64,000 nt of DNA from Nitrospira sp. KM1 (lineage in GTDB: Bacteria > Nitrospirota > Nitrospiria > Nitrospirales > Nitrospiraceae), in NCBI RefSeq assembly GCF_011405515.1, contig NZ_AP022671.1, positions 682,001-746,000 on the forward strand. Reading direction: 5' to 3'. Below, piece after piece: positions 28,799 to 37,353 of the stretch (positions within the stretch are counted from its first letter, which is position 1; every line of letters begins with the position of its first letter). The notes under the pieces are model-generated. The model did not search any database, was not told where the DNA came from, and saw nothing but the letters and a program-made list of their open reading frames with translations. The position numbers and the translations under genes were made by a program.

Positions 28799-29419
28799 TT
28801 ACGGAACCATGACTACATCGCCCCGTTGCAACAGGATATTCTGTTCAAGATCTCTTCCCTTCCGAACGTCACTGTAGCGAAAAGGAAATACCTGCTGCTG
28901 GCCCTTGACGCGACGGATAACTTTGATATCGTTTTCGCCCGCGAATGGAGTGAGCCCCCCGGCAAGACTCAAGGCTTGCAGCACATCGGTATAATGTCCG
29001 ATCAGATACTCACCGGGCTTATTCACTCGTCCGACCACATAGACCTTGTAGCTCAACACCTTGATGACGGCAACGGAAACGTTCGGATTCGGGAAATATT
29101 TGACCAGCCGCTTGACCAAATCCAGACGAATCTCTTCAACGGTTCGCTCTTCGGCCTGAATATCTCCGACCAGCGGAAATGAGAACATACCGTCAGGCCT
29201 GACCACGACTTCCCGCGTCAACTGCTCGTCTTTCCACACTGAAATCAACATGACGTCTTCCGCGCCCAGGCGATACCCGGCATCGACGGCTGCTGAAGTA
29301 GGTTGAGCCCCCAACACATCGAATTCCTGGCATGACGTGTTTCCGATCGTCATTATCAGCAGTAATGCGATTACTCCGGCAGTTTGTCGATATGAGTTCG
29401 CAACGGAAGCCATCAACAT
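28799..29419 (-). CDS. Wza-type polysaccharide export protein
   Basis: 206 aa. Signal segment TAGVIALLLIMTIGNTSC ends in a lipobox-like Cys, so probably a lipoprotein. The polysaccharide-export domain (YRLGAEDVMLISVWKDEQL, VRPDGMFSFPLVGDI) and the SLBB domain (YVVGRVNKPGEYLIG, VLQALSLAGGLTPFA) follow. Shorter than E. coli Wza (379 aa), as is usual for the exosortase-locus export family. 6 bp after the TPR lipoprotein gene. Confidence 0.92.
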   Translation of the reverse strand: MLMASVANSYRQTAGVIALLLIMTIGNTSCQEFDVLGAQPTSAAVDAGYRLGAEDVMLISVWKDEQLTREVVVRPDGMFSFPLVGDIQAEERTVEEIRLDLVKRLVKYFPNPNVSVAVIKVLSYKVYVVGRVNKPGEYLIGHYTDVLQALSLAGGLTPFAGENDIKVIRRVKGQQQVFPFRYSDVRKGRDLEQNILLQRGDVVMVP

Positions 29420-29425
29420 CGTACC

Positions 29426-31816
29426 CTATCCTCTCATTTGAGATAAAACATCCTCGGCCTCTTTCCGCCCGTAAAAACTATCAGGACTCTGGACGGCTTT
29501 GGAGAGATATCCTCGTGCCTCCGCTGTCCTGCCAGAACGATAGTAGGCCATTCCCAGGTGATAATTGATGGCTGCGGCTCGAGGCAATTTGGTCGCGGCA
29601 TCTTTTATCAATCTGAGTGCCTCTTCCTGCTGCCCCATCTTGAATCGAACCCAGCCGAGCGTATCAAGGAAAGCAGGGTGAGGCGCCTCTTTTTCGAAAT
29701 CCCGGCTCAGCGCAAAGGCTTTCTGAAGGCTCTGGGGATCGCTCTTGTGATCAACGAGCAAAACAGCCAAATTATTGGCCGCAAGGACATTGCGAGGATT
29801 CAGCCGAAGCGCCTGGTCGTATGAACCAATCGCATTGTCGATTTGTCCCTGCTCCGAGTGAGCCAGCGCCAGAAGCATGTACAATTCCTCACTGCTGTCG
29901 TTCGCTCTAAGACCGACCTGCAGGACCTCAATGGCCTTCCCTGGTTGCTTTTGCGCCACCCACAATCCCGCCCAATCCAGCCAGGGAGTGATCCACCGGG
30001 GATTTACCGACGTCGCCTTCTGGAAATGGGTGTCGGCATCCGCATGCCGGCCGCCAAGGGCAAGAACTTCTCCGAGCAGTCCATGTGCATACGCATGATC
30101 GGGATGATTCGCCAGTAGCGCGTCCAGCCGTTTCCCAGCCTGATCGAGGTACCCCCTACCAACTTCCAACTTGATCAGTGCGAGAAGTGGTTCCGGTTCG
30201 TTGGGAGCTAACCCCGTTGCACGTTCATACGCACGAGCGGCCTCGTCCATCTGCCCCTGCATCTCGCGATATCGTCCTTCGGCCCAATAAGCGGCATAGC
30301 CGTTCTTCGAAGCATTGCGCAGTTTCGAAAGGGTGCGCTCGACCTCCACCCAGTTCTTGGTCATCAGGTCGAGAGTCATCAACATGTCGAGCGCGGCTAT
30401 ATCATCAGGGCGCTGTTTGAGTAGATCCTCCAAGCGGGCTCGTGCCTGACCATGCCGCCCACTCTGGGTATCCAAGGCCGCCAGCGAGCGCCTTGCATCC
30501 ACTTGGCCGGGATACAAGGCCACCGCGCGTTCAAAACTTTCCTTCGCGAGATTGATTTCTCCGGTGACCTGATAAGCCTGCCCCAACAGAAACTGCACCG
30601 TTGCCAGTTCCGGGCGGTCATGAAGAACCGTGCGGAACGCTTGGACAGCCTCTTTACCGTTTCTTCTCGCCAACGCCATTCGGCCCATGAGAACAAGGGC
30701 CTCGGACGACCGCGGATTCTCTTTCAACACTTCCTGGACCTGCCGCTCTGCGTCAACCTGCTTGCCGAGACGCAAATCGAGTTCCGCCAAGTCCACCTTG
30801 GCTTGGAGCCCAGCTGGTTTTTCCCGATATTCTTCAGCGACAGCCACATACATAGCTCGCGCCTTCTCATGCTGTCCGTTCGCCAGATAATGCGCAGCCA
30901 ATCCAAATCGGATCGCGGTCGAACGAGGCAGGTGCGATGCGGCATCTACTAACACACGTTCTGCTTCGGAGATCCTTTTCCGGTTCCCGAGATAGTCCGC
31001 TAAAATCAAACGTCGTTGCTCGTTATCAGGCTCAAGTGCAACGGCATCCCGAAGTATCGCTTCGGCCTTGCCGGTATCGCCCTGGCTGTCCAACAGACGG
31101 GCGAGCCGAAGCCGGTGATCGAAAGAAGAAGGCTCGACCTCGATCATTTTGCGGGCAATTCGTTCCGCCCCTGCCATATTCTTTTCCTGCAACAGAAGAC
31201 TGTTGAGATTGTTCAGAAGATCCATGTCTCTGGGGTGCGCCTGCAGGGCGCGGTCGAGCACGGCCTCCGCTTCCCGAAATCGTGATTCGACTCCATACAA
31301 AGTGGCAAGCATGATGGCCACGTCCGGCTCGGCCGGAAATCGTGAGGACAACTCTTCAGCTTCATTGATGGCTTCTTTCACCTTTCCTTCAGAACCCTTC
31401 ACCGCAATCTTCAAGGCGAGGGCCTGAGGATGGTTCGGATGTGATGCAAGGACCTTATCGGCAGTCGTAATGACGTGGGAGGTGAGGCGGGCTTCAAGAT
31501 AATACTTGGCGAGCGTGACCAATGCCGGCGCGTGATTCGGAACCAGTTCGACGACTTCTTGATAGAGCTGGACGGCATTGCGCCAATTCTTTTCCCTCTC
31601 CTCCACTTGAGCAAACAAATAGTAGGCGTCAGCATCCTTGGGATCGATTTTCAACACGTTCCGAAGTGCGACTCGAGCTTTAGGATAGTTGCTGACCTCA
31701 ATATATTCCTGAGCCTTGGTGAGATATTTAGCTTTACGCTCTTCCGGTCCCCCGCAGGCCATCAGAGCTGCCGCGATTCCCACAACTGCTAATGCTTGTA
31801 ACAACATGATATTCAT
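29426..31816 (-). CDS. prsT: TPR-repeat lipoprotein, PrsT type
   Basis: A 796-residue lipoprotein made almost entirely of TPR repeats. Start at 31816 (MNIMLLQALAVVG) puts the lipobox LMAC at about residues 18-21; the frame is open 54 codons upstream but without signal-peptide logic. Repeats such as YLTKAQEYIEVSNYPKARVA and AHGLLGEVLALGGRHADA run to the end. Matches the PEP-CTERM system TPR lipoprotein family (PrsT), thought to scaffold export or polymerisation. 6 bp before the Wza-type gene. Confidence 0.9.
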   Translation of the reverse strand: MNIMLLQALAVVGIAAALMACGGPEERKAKYLTKAQEYIEVSNYPKARVALRNVLKIDPKDADAYYLFAQVEEREKNWRNAVQLYQEVVELVPNHAPALVTLAKYYLEARLTSHVITTADKVLASHPNHPQALALKIAVKGSEGKVKEAINEAEELSSRFPAEPDVAIMLATLYGVESRFREAEAVLDRALQAHPRDMDLLNNLNSLLLQEKNMAGAERIARKMIEVEPSSFDHRLRLARLLDSQGDTGKAEAILRDAVALEPDNEQRRLILADYLGNRKRISEAERVLVDAASHLPRSTAIRFGLAAHYLANGQHEKARAMYVAVAEEYREKPAGLQAKVDLAELDLRLGKQVDAERQVQEVLKENPRSSEALVLMGRMALARRNGKEAVQAFRTVLHDRPELATVQFLLGQAYQVTGEINLAKESFERAVALYPGQVDARRSLAALDTQSGRHGQARARLEDLLKQRPDDIAALDMLMTLDLMTKNWVEVERTLSKLRNASKNGYAAYWAEGRYREMQGQMDEAARAYERATGLAPNEPEPLLALIKLEVGRGYLDQAGKRLDALLANHPDHAYAHGLLGEVLALGGRHADADTHFQKATSVNPRWITPWLDWAGLWVAQKQPGKAIEVLQVGLRANDSSEELYMLLALAHSEQGQIDNAIGSYDQALRLNPRNVLAANNLAVLLVDHKSDPQSLQKAFALSRDFEKEAPHPAFLDTLGWVRFKMGQQEEALRLIKDAATKLPRAAAINYHLGMAYYRSGRTAEARGYLSKAVQSPDSFYGRKEAEDVLSQMRG

Positions 31817-31859
31817 GTTCCCACCCGTGTTCGTCTTGGTATCTGTAACCCCGTGGTGC

Positions 31860-33497
31860 TCACCATATCCACATCCGTATGCCAAGACCGAATAAAATCC
31901 ACAATGAAACAAGGCCGAGTTGCTTAACTCGGTCTGAGAACGCATGTAACAGCAACTCAAACGAAAAGAATAGGACAATCAATTTCGCCGAGAACAGTCC
32001 TAATTTGGAAATATTCTGGCTGACTTCTGGCAGCAAAGGGAAAATGACCGCCAGAAACACCATAAGATAGTCCAAGGGGGTTGTCTGAAATCTACTCTGT
32101 TCGTCGAATCGAAGACAGAGAAACACCATAATCGCCACAATTACAAAAAACACTTTGTGAGTCATGCTGAAAGCCGTCACGGTCCGAAGCCATGAATCCT
32201 CGCTGACATAAAGAAGGAAGGTGGTTCCGACATAAAGCCCTCCACGGACAAAATACGGAACAAACCTTGGGAAAAACGATAGGCCTCCCAGTACAATCCC
32301 AAAGAGCGCGAATGAGAGGTAGCCCACATCCGATGGTACCTGCCCCGGAAGCAACACTAAGCCAACCAGAAAAAGCGGCACGGCCACGGCTAGAAATCGA
32401 ATGGGCATGTCGGTAAGCCATGGCCCGTTCATCAGCCCGCTTATCCGAACGCTAGACAGAAAACGCCCGTCCCGGGAGGCCGTTAACGGCTGAACGCCAC
32501 GCCCGGCTGCGATAAAAATGCCAAGGACTGATCCTGCAATTGTCAGATACAGCGGAATAATGAGCAAATCGGACTGCCATCTGAGTAGGTAGGCCATCCA
32601 AAGCATTGTTGCTTGAATCGCGTAGATGACGATCACGGCCTCGTAATGAGACAAACCTACCGCAAGCAATTTATGGTGGATGTGAGCGCGATCTCCGACG
32701 AATGGCGACCGGCCCTCTGCGATACGTTGTGCCGTGACACCCAATGTGTCAAGAAAGGGCAAGCCCAGAAGAAATAATGCGAGGCTCGGACTGAACGGAC
32801 CACGTGCCGAATCAGTCACCATAACGGCCAATACCCCCATCATGAATCCAAGTAATTGGCTTCCCCCGTCTCCCATGAAAATTCGAGCTGGATATGTGTT
32901 GTATCGCAGAAATCCTAGAAGGCCGCCGAGCAACGGAATGCTCAGCAGCAGAACCGTCGTGTCGTGTGAAAGATACGCAAGGTAGGCAATCCCTGAAAGA
33001 CTTAAAAAGGACAGCCCGCCGGCAAGACCGTCCAACCCATCGGTCAAATTGACGGCATTTGAAACACCGATGAGAAATATCAGCGTGATGGGTATCCCAA
33101 TCCACACGGGTAACTCAGCATCAATCATGAACGGAACGGTGCCAAATTTAATTCCTCCGATCAGGATCACGACCATGGCGGCAAGCATCTGGCCCAGCAG
33201 TTTCATCCGATATCCGAGATCCACACGATCGTCCCATACTCCGAATCCAAGTATGATCACGCTCCCGAAAAGAACAGATAATGTCGTTCCGTCCCTCGGT
33301 GCCCACAACGCAATACTGATACAAGTACCGACGGCAAATGCGATTCCTCCAACGCGTGGCACCGGGTGCGCATGCACCTTGCGCTCGCCTGGAATATCCA
33401 TAAATCGAAATCGAGCCGCCATGAGTCGGAGCGGCGGAATGAGCGCCATACAGATCAGGAGCGAGGTCATAAAGCTGAAAAACAATTCGCTGTTCAT
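31860..33497 (-). CDS. Polyprenyl-phosphate HexNAc-1-phosphate transferase (WecA/MraY-like) with C-terminal membrane extension
   Basis: Starts the lipid-linked repeat unit by moving a sugar-1-phosphate to undecaprenyl phosphate. Family motifs: GGIAFAVG, DDRVDLGYRMKLLGQ, NLTDGLDGLAGG, RIFMGDGGSQLLG and DRAHIHHKLL. The catalytic part fills about 350 residues; about 190 further residues contain roughly seven hydrophobic segments (from IRFLAVAVPLFLVGLVLLPG to LGLVSLWILFGLGIRMWIW) that are not part of WecA. The extension may be a partner membrane domain; I do not recognise it. It lies 27 bp downstream of xrtD. Confidence 0.88.
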   Translation of the reverse strand: MNSELFFSFMTSLLICMALIPPLRLMAARFRFMDIPGERKVHAHPVPRVGGIAFAVGTCISIALWAPRDGTTLSVLFGSVIILGFGVWDDRVDLGYRMKLLGQMLAAMVVILIGGIKFGTVPFMIDAELPVWIGIPITLIFLIGVSNAVNLTDGLDGLAGGLSFLSLSGIAYLAYLSHDTTVLLLSIPLLGGLLGFLRYNTYPARIFMGDGGSQLLGFMMGVLAVMVTDSARGPFSPSLALFLLGLPFLDTLGVTAQRIAEGRSPFVGDRAHIHHKLLAVGLSHYEAVIVIYAIQATMLWMAYLLRWQSDLLIIPLYLTIAGSVLGIFIAAGRGVQPLTASRDGRFLSSVRISGLMNGPWLTDMPIRFLAVAVPLFLVGLVLLPGQVPSDVGYLSFALFGIVLGGLSFFPRFVPYFVRGGLYVGTTFLLYVSEDSWLRTVTAFSMTHKVFFVIVAIMVFLCLRFDEQSRFQTTPLDYLMVFLAVIFPLLPEVSQNISKLGLFSAKLIVLFFSFELLLHAFSDRVKQLGLVSLWILFGLGIRMWIW

Positions 33498-33523
33498 GCG
33501 ATCAGTCCAACCTGTCTTAGTTC

Positions 33524-35107
33524 TTAGTCAGGCACATAACGGTTCAATTCCGGCACGACGGTCGACACGAATTTCTCCAAGCGACGATTGACGTTTTCCT
33601 CCGACTCGCCTGGTCCCACCAATGACGCGATGCGTACGAGCGCTCCGTCTGTGCGGCTTCTGGACAAGGAATCCCATAATAAATAGAACTTCACAAGATA
33701 TTCACTGGCCAAAATTCGATCACGCTGCTTGAACCAATAGAGGACGACCTGCCGCTGATTATCTTTCTTGATCAATGCCCGATTCATATGCATCGGCTGC
33801 GGAAATCCGTGGTACAGGGGCACATCCATGGTCTTTAACGACTCGATTTCCCATCCACCGCCTGGGAGGCAACTCTGTGGAGAATGTGCAGATTGGCCCT
33901 TCCGTTGAGAGCGGTAATAGGCGCTATAGAGGCTGATGGGATAGCCATCGTTCGATATATATTCGGCCAGCACATAGTCATCGAAGTGCAGAGCGTCGAT
34001 ATATTGCTTTTCCAACAACTGAGGCGTCCCGGTCCATTCATCCAAATGCATGGGAAAATCAATGAACATGCGCCTCTCCGGAGCGACTTCTACACGCTCT
34101 CCAATAAACACAGAAGCGACTGCTGCTGGGACAAGCAGCGCGACACTGCAAAGATACGCAGGGGTTGTCGATAGACTTCTTTGACCCATACGACTGTGAG
34201 AGGATGGGAGCGGGCTCCCCATCCGAACCGGAGAACGGTCGATCCAGCTGAAACGATCGCTCAATGACCTCCCGGTGCCGACAGGATCGACTATCGTTAG
34301 AATCCACATTTCGAGGATAAGCAACCCCAGACTGGCCATGAACAGCACCCACCCCTCGAACAAATGATAAAAGCCTTCTGCGGCAGACTGACCATGCCAC
34401 TCCACCATCACACCGATCATCCCGATACGAAATCCGTTGACTAAGATCGAAATCGGTACGGAAGACACTACTAATATGACGCGTTTCCATAACCGGTCCT
34501 TGAACAGATACGCGCACAGAAGTGCGAGCGAGAGCAGCGGGAGCATATAGCGGATACCGCTGCATGCCTCGACAACTTGGAGCTGAACGGGTCCCAGATC
34601 GATGACATTTCCTTCTCGAAAGGCTATTACTCCGACAAACTGGAGACATCCCACGCCCAAAGCTGATGACCATAACTGGAGCCGGCTCGACAGGCCGGCA
34701 TACAGAAATACGGGGAGCGGAATACTGGTCAACAAATACAACAGTGGAAACGTTACCTCTCGAGCCGCTCGCAAGCCAATCAATGAAACGACGACTCCCA
34801 CGATGATCACCCATAAAGCCAGGTGTTGAAACGCATAGAGTGCCGCCAATTCACCGACCCAATAGAAGGCCAATCCTATGGCGATAATAGCCGGACCGTA
34901 CCAAGATGAACGGATCCCAACAGCCGCGATGCGATGACGTGCTTGCCATGCCAGAAAGAGACTGATGAATGGCACGAACAATCCATGACTGTAATCCTCG
35001 CTCTCGGTCCAATAGGTAAACAAGACTCTGAGACTGTCGGAAAAGAGATACCCGAGAATGCCGATTAGGAAAAAGAGGCTGGATGCCAAGGCCAGCTTGC
35101 CGCTCAT
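33524..35107 (-). CDS. xrtD: Exosortase fused to EpsI domain, XrtD type (VPLPA-CTERM-specific)
   Basis: Multi-pass transpeptidase-like enzyme that cleaves C-terminal sorting signals. The exosortase part (1 to about 280) has the three catalytic residues: Cys182 in VVEACSGIRYMLP, Arg227 in LVNGFRIGM and His248 in GFYHLFEGW. After another hydrophobic segment (LCSVALLVPAAVASVF) comes an EpsI domain (about 330-527) with HSPQSCLPGGGWEIES. The fusion and the two VPLPA proteins encoded next to it match the XrtD group. Start at 35107 has a GAGG site 5 nt upstream; frame is open further but without homology. 527 aa. Confidence 0.9.
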   Translation of the reverse strand: MSGKLALASSLFFLIGILGYLFSDSLRVLFTYWTESEDYSHGLFVPFISLFLAWQARHRIAAVGIRSSWYGPAIIAIGLAFYWVGELAALYAFQHLALWVIIVGVVVSLIGLRAAREVTFPLLYLLTSIPLPVFLYAGLSSRLQLWSSALGVGCLQFVGVIAFREGNVIDLGPVQLQVVEACSGIRYMLPLLSLALLCAYLFKDRLWKRVILVVSSVPISILVNGFRIGMIGVMVEWHGQSAAEGFYHLFEGWVLFMASLGLLILEMWILTIVDPVGTGRSLSDRFSWIDRSPVRMGSPLPSSHSRMGQRSLSTTPAYLCSVALLVPAAVASVFIGERVEVAPERRMFIDFPMHLDEWTGTPQLLEKQYIDALHFDDYVLAEYISNDGYPISLYSAYYRSQRKGQSAHSPQSCLPGGGWEIESLKTMDVPLYHGFPQPMHMNRALIKKDNQRQVVLYWFKQRDRILASEYLVKFYLLWDSLSRSRTDGALVRIASLVGPGESEENVNRRLEKFVSTVVPELNRYVPD

Positions 35108-35259
35108 CACAACCTCAGCGGTATTGGATCTCGGGCAAGACAAGTTCATCACAACTGGAACACCGAGTGTCCAACCGGAGCGCTCCACACAAATGTTCCA
35201 TGACACACTCCGCATCTGCACGCACGGTGAATGGGATTGGGAATTAAGAGCAGTGTTAC

Positions 35260-35297
35260 AAAGAAAGGGCTTGGCACCCAACGAGGATACCAAGCCC
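35260..35297 (-). terminator. Rho-independent terminator after the first VPLPA gene
   Basis: 8-bp perfect stem (GGGCTTGG 35297-35290 on the minus strand with CCAAGCCC 35274-35267), a 15-nt loop, then TTTCTTT. It lies 25 nt after the stop of the VPLPA protein gene at 35322 and would partly insulate it from xrtD. Confidence 0.7.
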
Positions 35298-35321
35298 ATC
35301 GCGCCTCACCTTCGAGTGAGC

Positions 35322-35987
35322 TTATGCTTGGGTACGTTGAAGATTCCGCAAGCCCCCGGCCCCCAGTCCTACCAACGAAATAAGACCCGCTCCGAACAAG
35401 ATCACCGCAGCCGGCAGGGGCACCGCAGTGAGTTTGTTCAGTGAACCCTGGACCCGAACCAGATCCCCCTGTGCATTTTCGAATACAAGTCTCCATCGTG
35501 TCCCTGTTAAGGAGGAGAGGCTTGGCGGATTCTGCAAATTCGTATTTGCAAACAGACTCCCCTCTCGATCCAGATTCAGATCGAAGGAACTCGGCGTGTA
35601 CCCGTTGACTGCAGCGCCTGTTGCCGCCGTCACCAGCCGCCAACGGTCGCCCAGCATGCCACCGCCAAGATCGATCCCTTTCAAAACCGAAACAGTGTTG
35701 GCTCCCGGTGCATACGAAGACGTGTATCCGCCGACAGACAGCGTCATATTTGTCACGACGCCAGGATAATTCCCACCCGTTGCAAGCGTGTTATCAAACT
35801 GAAACGTCCCGGAAACAGAAGAGGTCGGGTTGATCGTCGGCAACAACGCACCGTTAACTTGCCCCACGCTTCCGGTAAATGAATAGCTCACCAATGCCGC
35901 ATGAGCTGGACTCTGCAACAGCAAGACACACAATGTGATCGCAGGCAGCAGAATTCGTTTCAGCGGCCCCTGCTTGATAATCTCCAT
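35322..35987 (-). CDS. VPLPA-CTERM sorted secreted protein (copy 1)
   Basis: 221 aa. Signal peptide (LLPAITLCVLLLQSPAHA, cut near residue 30), a beta-rich mature domain with no Cys, and a C-terminal sorting signal: VPLPAAVILF, a hydrophobic helix (GAGLISLVGLGAGG) and a basic tail (LRNLQRTQA). The start at 35987 follows AAGGAGAGATCGGT. The mature domain is homologous to copy 2 at 36234 (shared F.FTG.VG.V, PPSLSS, RLVFE.A.G). Function of the mature domain unknown; presumably exported by Sec, then cleaved by XrtD and attached to or released with the polysaccharide layer. Confidence 0.88.
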   Translation of the reverse strand: MEIIKQGPLKRILLPAITLCVLLLQSPAHAALVSYSFTGSVGQVNGALLPTINPTSSVSGTFQFDNTLATGGNYPGVVTNMTLSVGGYTSSYAPGANTVSVLKGIDLGGGMLGDRWRLVTAATGAAVNGYTPSSFDLNLDREGSLFANTNLQNPPSLSSLTGTRWRLVFENAQGDLVRVQGSLNKLTAVPLPAAVILFGAGLISLVGLGAGGLRNLQRTQA

Positions 35988-36039
35988 ACCGATCTCTCCT
36001 TCGATTAAAGGTGGTCCATTCTGCACGGCTTTCGGATAA

Positions 36040-36054
36040 GCAAATCCCAGACCG
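36040..36054 (-). promoter_or_regulatory. Possible sigma-54 promoter upstream of VPLPA gene 1
   Basis: On the minus strand, GG at 36053-36052 and GC at 36041-36040 are exactly 10 bases apart, with TTGCTT around the -12 element, the core spacing of a sigma-54 promoter. It lies about 52 nt before the ATG. The -24 element (CGGTCTG) is a weak match to TGGCACG. Exosortase substrates in other bacteria are associated with sigma-54 control by PrsK/PrsR, but neither is seen here. Confidence 0.25.
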
Positions 36055-36168
36055 CACAACCACCCATTATCTAGTTGAAATCGCAGGGATACAAACAGAG
36101 GATCAAATGTGCCTGTTGGTCATACCCTACGGACACAGTGCAATTCTGGATCGCGATAAGAAGAAACT

Positions 36169-36200
36169 TCCCACCTGATGTCATATGACATCAGGTGGGA
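36169..36200. repeat. Perfect 32-bp palindrome between the VPLPA genes
   Basis: Sixteen-base arms without a loop (left arm TCCCACCTGATGTCAT, right arm its exact reverse complement). It begins 34 bp after the stop of VPLPA gene 2 and lies about 180 bp upstream of VPLPA gene 1. On the minus strand it is followed by AGTTTCTTCTT, so it can act as a terminator for gene 2; its perfect symmetry would also suit a dimeric protein-binding site. Confidence 0.8.
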
Positions 36201-36209
36201 TGATCCGAC

Positions 36210-36224
36210 CGGACATAATGTCCG
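36210..36224 (-). terminator. Small hairpin directly after VPLPA gene 2
   Basis: CGGACA-TAA-TGTCCG, a perfect 6-bp stem and 3-nt loop, lies 10 bp after the stop of VPLPA gene 2 and 10 bp from the 32-bp palindrome. No T-run follows directly, so it may be a stabilising 3' hairpin and not a terminator on its own. Confidence 0.45.
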
Positions 36225-36233
36225 ATGAGCACA

Positions 36234-36917
36234 TCACGCCGTCATGGTGAAACGATTTTTTTGCGGCCTCCACCCTCCTGCACCGAGTCCGATCAACGCT
36301 ATCAAGCCTGCAGAAAACAGCATGACTGCTGCCGGTAACGGAACGGCGGTCAGGGAAGTCAGCGAGCCCCGCGCACGAACGTTGCCGCTTGCATCTTCAA
36401 ATACCAGGCGAAACTGATTGCTCGCAAAGGATGAAAGACTGGGTGGCGTGGTCGGCAATGCTGCACTGGTAAAGGCTGTTCCATTGTTATTGTCGAGTTC
36501 AATGTGGAATTGCAACGGCGCAAAGCCTTGGACGGAATTGCCCGAAAGAGGCGCCGTCAGCGCAAAACTGTCCATCGACGGTAAATTCTGGATCCGGATA
36601 GCATTGCTTCCGCTTCCCAGAGTTCCGGTAAAGGAACCAAGATTGACGGTCAAACCCTGAATGGCTCCATTGTAGAGTCCTATGTTCGCACCCGGATTGC
36701 TGTCAGGCGTTGTGGATTGAAATGTGAATGACCCGCTGAGGGTCTGGCCGGTGTTGAGAGCAGGAAATACCGACGGGCTTACTTCTCCCACCGCGCCGGT
36801 AAATGCAAATTGTAAGAGCGCGGCTGATGCTTGATGGCTCGGTAAAGCTCCGGACATCAGTGTCAGCGCGAGTGCACTGGCTCCGGTTAATGCGATCAAA
36901 TGCTTCTTTTTCGTCAT
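36234..36917 (-). CDS. VPLPA-CTERM sorted secreted protein (copy 2)
   Basis: 227 aa, paralogue of the 35322 gene. Signal peptide (KKKHLIALTGASALALTL ... ASA, about 37 residues), Cys-free beta-rich domain (LLQFAFTGAVGEVSPSV, LTVNLGSFTGTLGSG), and the sorting signal VPLPAAVMLFSAGLIALIG with basic tail. Start at 36917 follows GGAGGGA; five codons upstream would be another Met. A stem-loop lies in its leader. Function unknown; processed by XrtD by inference from the neighbouring gene and the motif. Confidence 0.88.
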   Translation of the reverse strand: MTKKKHLIALTGASALALTLMSGALPSHQASAALLQFAFTGAVGEVSPSVFPALNTGQTLSGSFTFQSTTPDSNPGANIGLYNGAIQGLTVNLGSFTGTLGSGSNAIRIQNLPSMDSFALTAPLSGNSVQGFAPLQFHIELDNNNGTAFTSAALPTTPPSLSSFASNQFRLVFEDASGNVRARGSLTSLTAVPLPAAVMLFSAGLIALIGLGAGGWRPQKNRFTMTA

Positions 36918-37353
36918 AGCAGTTCCCTCCATGGTTAAGTCCTGTGGTTAGTCCTGTAACACATCACGCTCTTGCCAAACCTCAAGAGCGCCAAACACAA
37001 CCTACATTTTGGGATTTGGAATCCGAGCGCAGCTACAAGCCGAAGCTACCTCAAACATGCAACCATGATTACTACTTAGTCGATCGAAGCAGCTTGAACA
37101 AGGACAAAAAAACGTATTTTTAAAATTTAATGTTGCAGAGACAAATGTTCCCGATCAGACGGTGGACCTAGCCTAGAGAAAATGCATTCTGAACCTAAAC
37201 AATGCTGGGAATACACAGAGAATGTACGGATTGGATGGGCGCTGGCAATATCTGTTGGAGCTAGAAACGTCTGACTCTAAATCTATGTGACAATTTGCTC
37301 TTACTCATCAACGCGTAGTCTGTACGTAGTCTGTAAATTGTGTATGTATTCAC
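36918..37353. other. Gene-free stretch upstream of VPLPA gene 2
   Basis: I see no coding sequence here. It contains the leader hairpin at 36967-36990, an AT-rich part around 37107-37135 and a short direct repeat (two copies of GTAGTCTGTA around 37315-37333). Promoters for VPLPA gene 2 probably lie here, but I cannot place them with confidence. Confidence 0.6.
36967..36990 (-). promoter_or_regulatory. Leader hairpin of VPLPA gene 2
   Basis: Perfect 8-bp inverted repeat CGCTCTTG and CAAGAGCG with an 8-bp centre, about 50 bp upstream of the ATG at 36917. In RNA it would form a stable stem in the 5' leader; in DNA it could be an operator. Confidence 0.4.

Noticed and set aside
31817-31978. 54-residue extension before the TPR lipoprotein
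   Set aside because: It would bury the signal peptide and lipobox, so the ATG at 31816 is preferred.
34059-34814. 251-codon minus-strand open frame inside xrtD in another frame
   Set aside because: Lies entirely within the exosortase coding region, with low-complexity translation.
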